From Gemmatimonadota bacterium (GTDB lineage Bacteria > Gemmatimonadota > Gemmatimonadetes > Gemmatimonadales > GWC2-71-9): DNA of 9,522 bases. Below are positions 7,121 through 9,522 of this stretch, in pieces. The notes below the pieces were generated by a model, which had not been told where the DNA came from, did not search any database, and was given only the letters and a program-made list of their open reading frames with translations. The DNA lies in assembly GCA_029862935.1 (NCBI GenBank), contig JAOTWK010000109.1, forward strand, positions 1 through 9,522, given 5' to 3'. The position numbers and the translations under genes were made by a program. Position 1 is the stretch's first letter, and every line of letters starts with the position of its first letter.

Positions 7121-7720
7121 TCAGGCCCCGAGCTCGTAGCGCACGAACCGCCGCACCACGACGTTTTCCCCGACCTTGCCCGAAGTCCCTTTGACCAGGT
7201 CGCCGATCGTCTTCTTGTCGTCCTTCACGAAGGCCTGCTCCATCAGCACGGACTCCTGAAAGAACTTCTTCATCTTGCCATCCACGATCTTCGCTCGAAC
7301 CTGTTCCGGCTTTCCCGACTCCGCAACCTGTGCCTCGAAAATGCCGCGCTCACGCTCCAACACGTCGGCAGGAAGATCGTCGGGACGGACGGCTAGGGGT
7401 CTCGCCGACGCGATGTGCATCGCTACGTCTCGCGCGAGACTTTGGAAGTCCTCCGTCCGGGCCACGAAATCCGTCTCGCAATTCAGTTCCACGAGCACGG
7501 CGACCTTGCCGTTGAAATGCACGTAGCTGCCGATCGCGCCTTCCTGTGCCGACCGGCCGGCCCGCTTCTCAGCCTTCGCAATCCCCTTCGTACGGAGCAG
7601 CGCGACGGCCTTGTCGAGATCGCCCCCGGTCTCCTGCAACGCCTTCTTGCAATCCATCATTCCCGCGCCGGTGCGTCCGCGGAGCTCACTTACGTCCTTT
7701 GCTTTAATCGTCGCTGCCAT
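7121..7720 (-). CDS. tsf: Translation elongation factor Ts, short form
   Basis: EF-Ts is the nucleotide exchange factor that regenerates EF-Tu-GTP. The N-terminal UBA-like domain has [37 protein letters not shown] (10-46). The core begins with [28 protein letters not shown] (61-88), where TDFV (83-86) is the EF-Tu-contacting motif. At 199 residues it is the compact form, similar in size to the Thermus protein, and lacks the larger second core subdomain of the E. coli protein (about 283 residues). It still ends with the segment [19 protein letters not shown] (159-177). ATG 7718-7720 has AAGGA 8 nt upstream. It is followed 2 nt later by pyrH and preceded at 125 nt by rpsB, the standard partner, with a hairpin in between. 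Confidence 0.97.
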   Translation of the reverse strand: MAATIKAKDVSELRGRTGAGMMDCKKALQETGGDLDKAVALLRTKGIAKAEKRAGRSAQEGAIGSYVHFNGKVAVLVELNCETDFVARTEDFQSLARDVAMHIASARPLAVRPDDLPADVLERERGIFEAQVAESGKPEQVRAKIVDGKMKKFFQESVLMEQAFVKDDKKTIGDLVKGTSGKVGENVVVRRFVRYELGA

Positions 7721-7775
7721 CTGCGCAGTCCTTCACTTCCTCGTTGTCGTCAAGTGCAACATCTGCTCGCTATGT

Positions 7776-7825
7776 GATGACCGCCGCCTCGCGCCTTGGA
7801 ATCGGCCCGACCGGCGGCGGTCACC
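7776..7825 (-). promoter_or_regulatory. Strong hairpin between rpsB and tsf (possible attenuator or RNA-stability element)
   Basis: Seen directly: TGACCGCCGCC (7778-7788) and GGCGGCGGTCA (7813-7823) are a perfect 11-bp inverted repeat with a 24-nt loop. In the minus-strand RNA it extends by one G-U and one G-C pair to 7776/7825. It begins about 20 nt after the rpsB stop and ends about 55 nt before tsf. No U-run follows the 3' arm, so it is not a standard intrinsic terminator. A partial attenuator in this spacer is known in E. coli; the role here is inference. Confidence 0.5.
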
Positions 7826-7845
7826 TCCCAGCCCACACGGACCGA

Positions 7846-8784
7846 CTACTCGGCGGCCGTATCCGGTGCCGTCGTCGCCTCCGAGATCGGCGGTGCATCG
7901 GGCGCGGGAGCCTCTGGTTCCCCCCCACCTGCCGGCTCGCCTTCAACCGCATCGGGTTTGAGCCGTGCGGCAATAGCTTCTGGCTTGGGACGCCGCTTCC
8001 GACGCGGTCGCCGTCGTCGCGCTTCGTCCTCGTCTGCCTCCGTGGTCTCCGGTGCGTAGCTCGAATACGCCTCGGAATCCGACGCCGATTCACGAATGGG
8101 CGCCTGTTTCCTGGTCTCAGAAACGGTATCAACCAGCGCCGTCGTAATCAGAGCAACGCTCCGTATGGCATCGTCGTTCCCGGGAATCGGCACGGTGATG
8201 ACGTCCGGATCGGCGTTGGTATCCACGATGGCCACCACTGGAATGTTCAGCTTGTTCGCCTCGGCAATGGCAATCCGCTCTTTCTTCGCATCAATGACGA
8301 CGACCGCTCCCGGCAGGCGTGCCATGTTCTTGATGCCCTCGAGATTCCGGTTGAGCTTCTGGCGCTCACGATCGAGTTGTAGCTGTTCCTTCTTGGTCAA
8401 GAAATCAAACGCCCCTTCGGCCTGCCCCTGCTCCAACTCCTTGAGACGTCGGATCTGCTGCTTGATGGTGTGAAAGTTCGTGAGCGTTCCGCCAAGCCAT
8501 CGTTCGGTAACCCAGTAGCCGCCGCCGCGCTCCGCCTCCGCCTTTACCACCTGGTTCAGCTGCCTCTTGGTGCATACGAACAGCACGTTGTCGCCCCCCA
8601 TGACGACGGTGCGAAGCAGATCTTGCGCGGCCTTCAACTGGTTGAGCGTCTTCTGGAGATCGATCAGATAGATACCGGAGCGCTCGGCAAAGATGAAACG
8701 GCGCATCTTCGGATTCCACCGGCGCGTCTGATGCCCGAAATGCACTCCGGCTTCGAGCAGATCCTTCAACTGCGGCTGCGTCAT
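7846..8784 (-). CDS. rpsB: 30S ribosomal protein S2 with a long charged C-terminal extension
   Basis: S2 joins late in 30S assembly and helps bind S1. Residues 1-225 are ordinary S2: LLEAGVHFGHQTRRWNPKMRRFIF (9-32), GIYLIDLQKTL (37-47), YWVTERWLGGTLTNFHTI (90-107), LPGAVVVIDAKKERIAIAEANKLNIPVVAIVDTNADPD (157-194) and the VALITTALVDT helix (210-220). Residues about 228-312 are an added tail not found in short S2 proteins. It has a Ser/Thr/acidic stretch, a very basic block RRRRPRRKRRPKPE (256-269), then a Pro/Ala/Glu-rich acidic end. The frame is continuous and the tail probably disordered. ATG 8782-8784 has AAGGA 10 nt upstream. rpsB is followed by tsf after 125 nt and preceded by a 198-nt spacer after rpsI. 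Confidence 0.97.
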   Translation of the reverse strand: MTQPQLKDLLEAGVHFGHQTRRWNPKMRRFIFAERSGIYLIDLQKTLNQLKAAQDLLRTVVMGGDNVLFVCTKRQLNQVVKAEAERGGGYWVTERWLGGTLTNFHTIKQQIRRLKELEQGQAEGAFDFLTKKEQLQLDRERQKLNRNLEGIKNMARLPGAVVVIDAKKERIAIAEANKLNIPVVAIVDTNADPDVITVPIPGNDDAIRSVALITTALVDTVSETRKQAPIRESASDSEAYSSYAPETTEADEDEARRRRPRRKRRPKPEAIAARLKPDAVEGEPAGGGEPEAPAPDAPPISEATTAPDTAAE

Positions 8785-8828
8785 GGTCGTTCGGTCCTTG
8801 GGTTAATCGTCCACCGCCGTCATTTCCG

Positions 8829-8854
8829 GAAAACGATCCGTCACGCTCGACGGA
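8829..8854 (-). terminator. Possible intrinsic terminator after rpsI
   Basis: On the minus strand TCCGTC (8849-8854) and GACGGA (8837-8842) form a 6-bp stem with a 6-nt loop, followed by TCGTTTTCC (8828-8836), a short T-run. An alternative longer pairing uses CGATCCG/CGGATCG in the same stretch. The stem is short and the T-run only four, so termination would be partial at best. If it works, rplM-rpsI would be separated from rpsB and a promoter should lie between about 8785 and 8828. Confidence 0.3.
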
Positions 8855-8882
8855 CACCCGGCTCCGGATCGGGCGGTGTGAA

Positions 8883-8910
8883 TTGAGGCCGTCAGCTGTC
8901 AGCCCTCAGC
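8883..8910 (-). repeat. Degenerate 7-bp tandem repeat array, minus orientation
   Basis: Reading the minus strand from 8910, the heptads are GCTGAGG, GCTGACA, GCTGACG and a decayed GCCTCAA. The first three share GCTGA exactly. The array sits in the rpsI-rpsB spacer and faces the plus-oriented array at 8954-8981. Short heptanucleotide tandem arrays are known as dispersed intergenic repeats in some bacteria, such as the STRR repeats of cyanobacteria. Membership in any named family is not established. Confidence 0.6.
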
Positions 8911-8980
8911 GGTCCGGCACACCTCTGCTCTTTCGGGCTTCCGAACCAATCGAGCTGAAAGCCGATGGCTGATAGCTGGC
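8891..8980 (-). repeat. Long imperfect inverted repeat formed by the two heptad arrays, downstream of rpsI
   Basis: Arms 8891-8910 and 8961-8980 match as reverse complements at 16 of 20 positions; in minus-strand RNA one mismatch becomes a G-U pair. Inside, 8911-8917 and 8941-8947 can add 7 more pairs (one G-U). Alternatively TTCGG/CCGAA at 8932-8936/8941-8945 forms a small hairpin with a 4-nt loop. The element starts about 2 nt after the rpsI stop. There is no U-run, so it may stabilise or delimit the rplM-rpsI message rather than terminate it. Confidence 0.5.
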
Positions 8981-8981
8981 T
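8954..8981 (+). repeat. Degenerate 7-bp tandem repeat array, plus orientation
   Basis: On the plus strand the heptads are GCTGAAA, GCCGATG, GCTGATA and GCTGGCT, consensus about GCTGATA. The array ends one base before the rpsI stop codon. It carries the same GCTGA core as the array at 8883-8910 but in the opposite orientation, so the two arrays form the arms of an inverted repeat. Confidence 0.6.
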
Positions 8982-8982
8982 C

Positions 8983-9411
8983 CTACCGCTTCGAGAACTG
9001 GAAGCGCTTGCGTGCTCCAGGCTGCCCGGGCTTCTTGCGCTCCACGGCGCGAGCGTCCCGCGTCATCAGTCCGTGTTCCCGAAGTTTGCGGCGGTGCGTT
9101 TCATCGGCCTTGACCAGCGCCCGTGCAATCCCGAGCCGGAGCGCACCGGCCTGGCCCGTCATCCCGCCCCCCGTCACACGCGTCTTCACATCGAACGCAC
9201 CGAGCGTGTCCGTCACCACAAATGGCTGCTGGATGTGCTGCACCAACGACCGCCGTGGGAAATAGTCACCCACCGTGCGCCCATTCACGATCCATTTTCC
9301 AGATCCAGGCGTCAGGTATACCCGAGCAACGGACGTCTTGCGACGACCAACCGCGTGCCAACGGAGTTCCGGCTCCGTCTGCACGGCGACCGGGTTCTCT
9401 ACGTTCTCCAA
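8983..9411 (-). CDS. rpsI: 30S ribosomal protein S9
   Basis: S9 sits in the 30S head, and its C-terminal tail reaches the P-site tRNA. The 142 residues include the family segments AVGRRKTSVARVYLTPGSGKWIVNGR (20-45), TRVTGGGMTGQAGALRLGIARALV (77-100) and RKLREHGLMTRDARAVERKKPGQPGARKRFQFSKR (108-142). The last of these ends in the invariant SKR. The protein is about 12 residues longer than the usual 130 at its N-terminus (MENVENPVAVQTEPELRW). I chose TTG 9409-9411 because GTGAGG lies 7 nt upstream. GTG at 9382-9384 (residue 10) is an alternative with a poorer ribosome site. It follows rplM with a 4-nt gap, the universal rplM-rpsI pair. Confidence 0.97.
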   Translation of the reverse strand: MENVENPVAVQTEPELRWHAVGRRKTSVARVYLTPGSGKWIVNGRTVGDYFPRRSLVQHIQQPFVVTDTLGAFDVKTRVTGGGMTGQAGALRLGIARALVKADETHRRKLREHGLMTRDARAVERKKPGQPGARKRFQFSKR

Positions 9412-9415
9412 GACG

Positions 9416-9522
9416 CTACCTCACTTCGAGGGGTGTCGGGTTCTGTCCCGCATGGGGGTGGCCGGGACCGGCGTAGACCTTGAGCTTCTTCCGCAGCGCC
9501 TGGCGACCCAACGTCCCCTTGG
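9416..9522 (-). CDS. rplM: 50S ribosomal protein L13, C-terminal end only
   Basis: L13 is an early-assembling 50S protein that binds 23S rRNA domain II. Only the last 34 codons and the TAG stop (9416-9418) are in the window. They read [19 protein letters not shown] followed by [15 protein letters not shown]. This matches the family C-terminus, whose hallmark is P-K-x-x-LGR-x-x-x-x-KLKVY-AG-x-x-HPH-A-Q-P. The start lies beyond position 9522. The gene is followed after 4 nt by rpsI, as in most bacteria. Confidence 0.95.
   Translation of the reverse strand, partial: KGTLGRQALRKKLKVYAGPGHPHAGQNPTPLEVR
9419..9424 (-). promoter_or_regulatory. Ribosome binding site supporting the TTG start of rpsI
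   Basis: GTGAGG on the minus strand, in the last codons of rplM, lies 7 nt before TTG 9409-9411. It favours the longer S9 protein over the internal GTG at 9382-9384 and implies coupling to rplM translation. Confidence 0.5.

Noticed and set aside
8785..8828. A promoter for rpsB in the rpsI-rpsB spacer
   Set aside because: The best pairings (TTCCGG with GATTAA) match consensus too poorly to call.
1..9522. Mobile elements, CRISPR, toxin-antitoxin or phage genes, tRNA or rRNA genes
   Set aside because: Nothing with the needed repeats, motifs or structure was seen. Nearly all of the window is accounted for by housekeeping genes plus one kinase.

Overview
The window is a stretch of bacterial core-genome sequence of high G+C content. 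It reads mostly on the minus strand and is packed with housekeeping genes of translation, RNA decay, pyrimidine supply and envelope lipid synthesis. In minus-strand reading order (high to low coordinate) it holds rplM (3' end only), rpsI, rpsB, tsf, pyrH, frr, cdsA, dxr, rseP, then rpsO and pnp (5' part only). The one plus-strand gene is a small serine/threonine protein kinase at 1560-2423, placed between rseP and rpsO. The gene set, G+C content, an eukaryotic-like kinase, several GTG/TTG starts and an S2 protein with a long charged tail suggest a free-living, non-model Gram-negative-type phylum. Gemmatimonadota is my best guess from general resemblance; this is inference and was not tested.

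Region by region: 1-1106 is PNPase (its C-terminal half lies outside the window). 1107-1191 is a short leader with an inverted repeat just before the pnp ribosome binding site. 1192-1452 is S15, with a well-spaced sigma-70-like promoter at 1525-1553 in the divergent gap to the kinase. 2458-7720 is a tight block, tsf-pyrH-frr-cdsA-dxr-rseP, with 2-nt gaps, two ATGA stop/start overlaps and one 10-nt overlap, so translational coupling is likely. 7721-7845 and 8785-8982 are the two longer intergenic spaces (tsf/rpsB and rpsB/rpsI). Both hold strong inverted repeats, and the second also holds two opposed arrays of a degenerate 7-bp tandem repeat. 8983-9522 is rpsI and the end of rplM.

Functionally, S13/S9/S2/EF-Ts/RRF-type translation genes are joined to UMP kinase (nucleotide supply), CDP-diglyceride synthase (phospholipids), DXR (isoprenoids by the MEP pathway) and a site-2 protease (envelope stress or membrane protein turnover). 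(The rplM product is L13.) rpsO-pnp is the usual S15/PNPase pair. uppS, often found between frr and cdsA in other bacteria, is absent here: only 36 nt separate those genes.

No clear novel defence, mobile or biosynthetic system is visible. The points most worth a second look are the disrupted dxr reading frame near 4581-4586, the 7-bp repeat arrays that form a large imperfect hairpin after rpsI, the divergent overlapping promoter architecture at rpsO/kinase, and the hairpin between rpsB and tsf.
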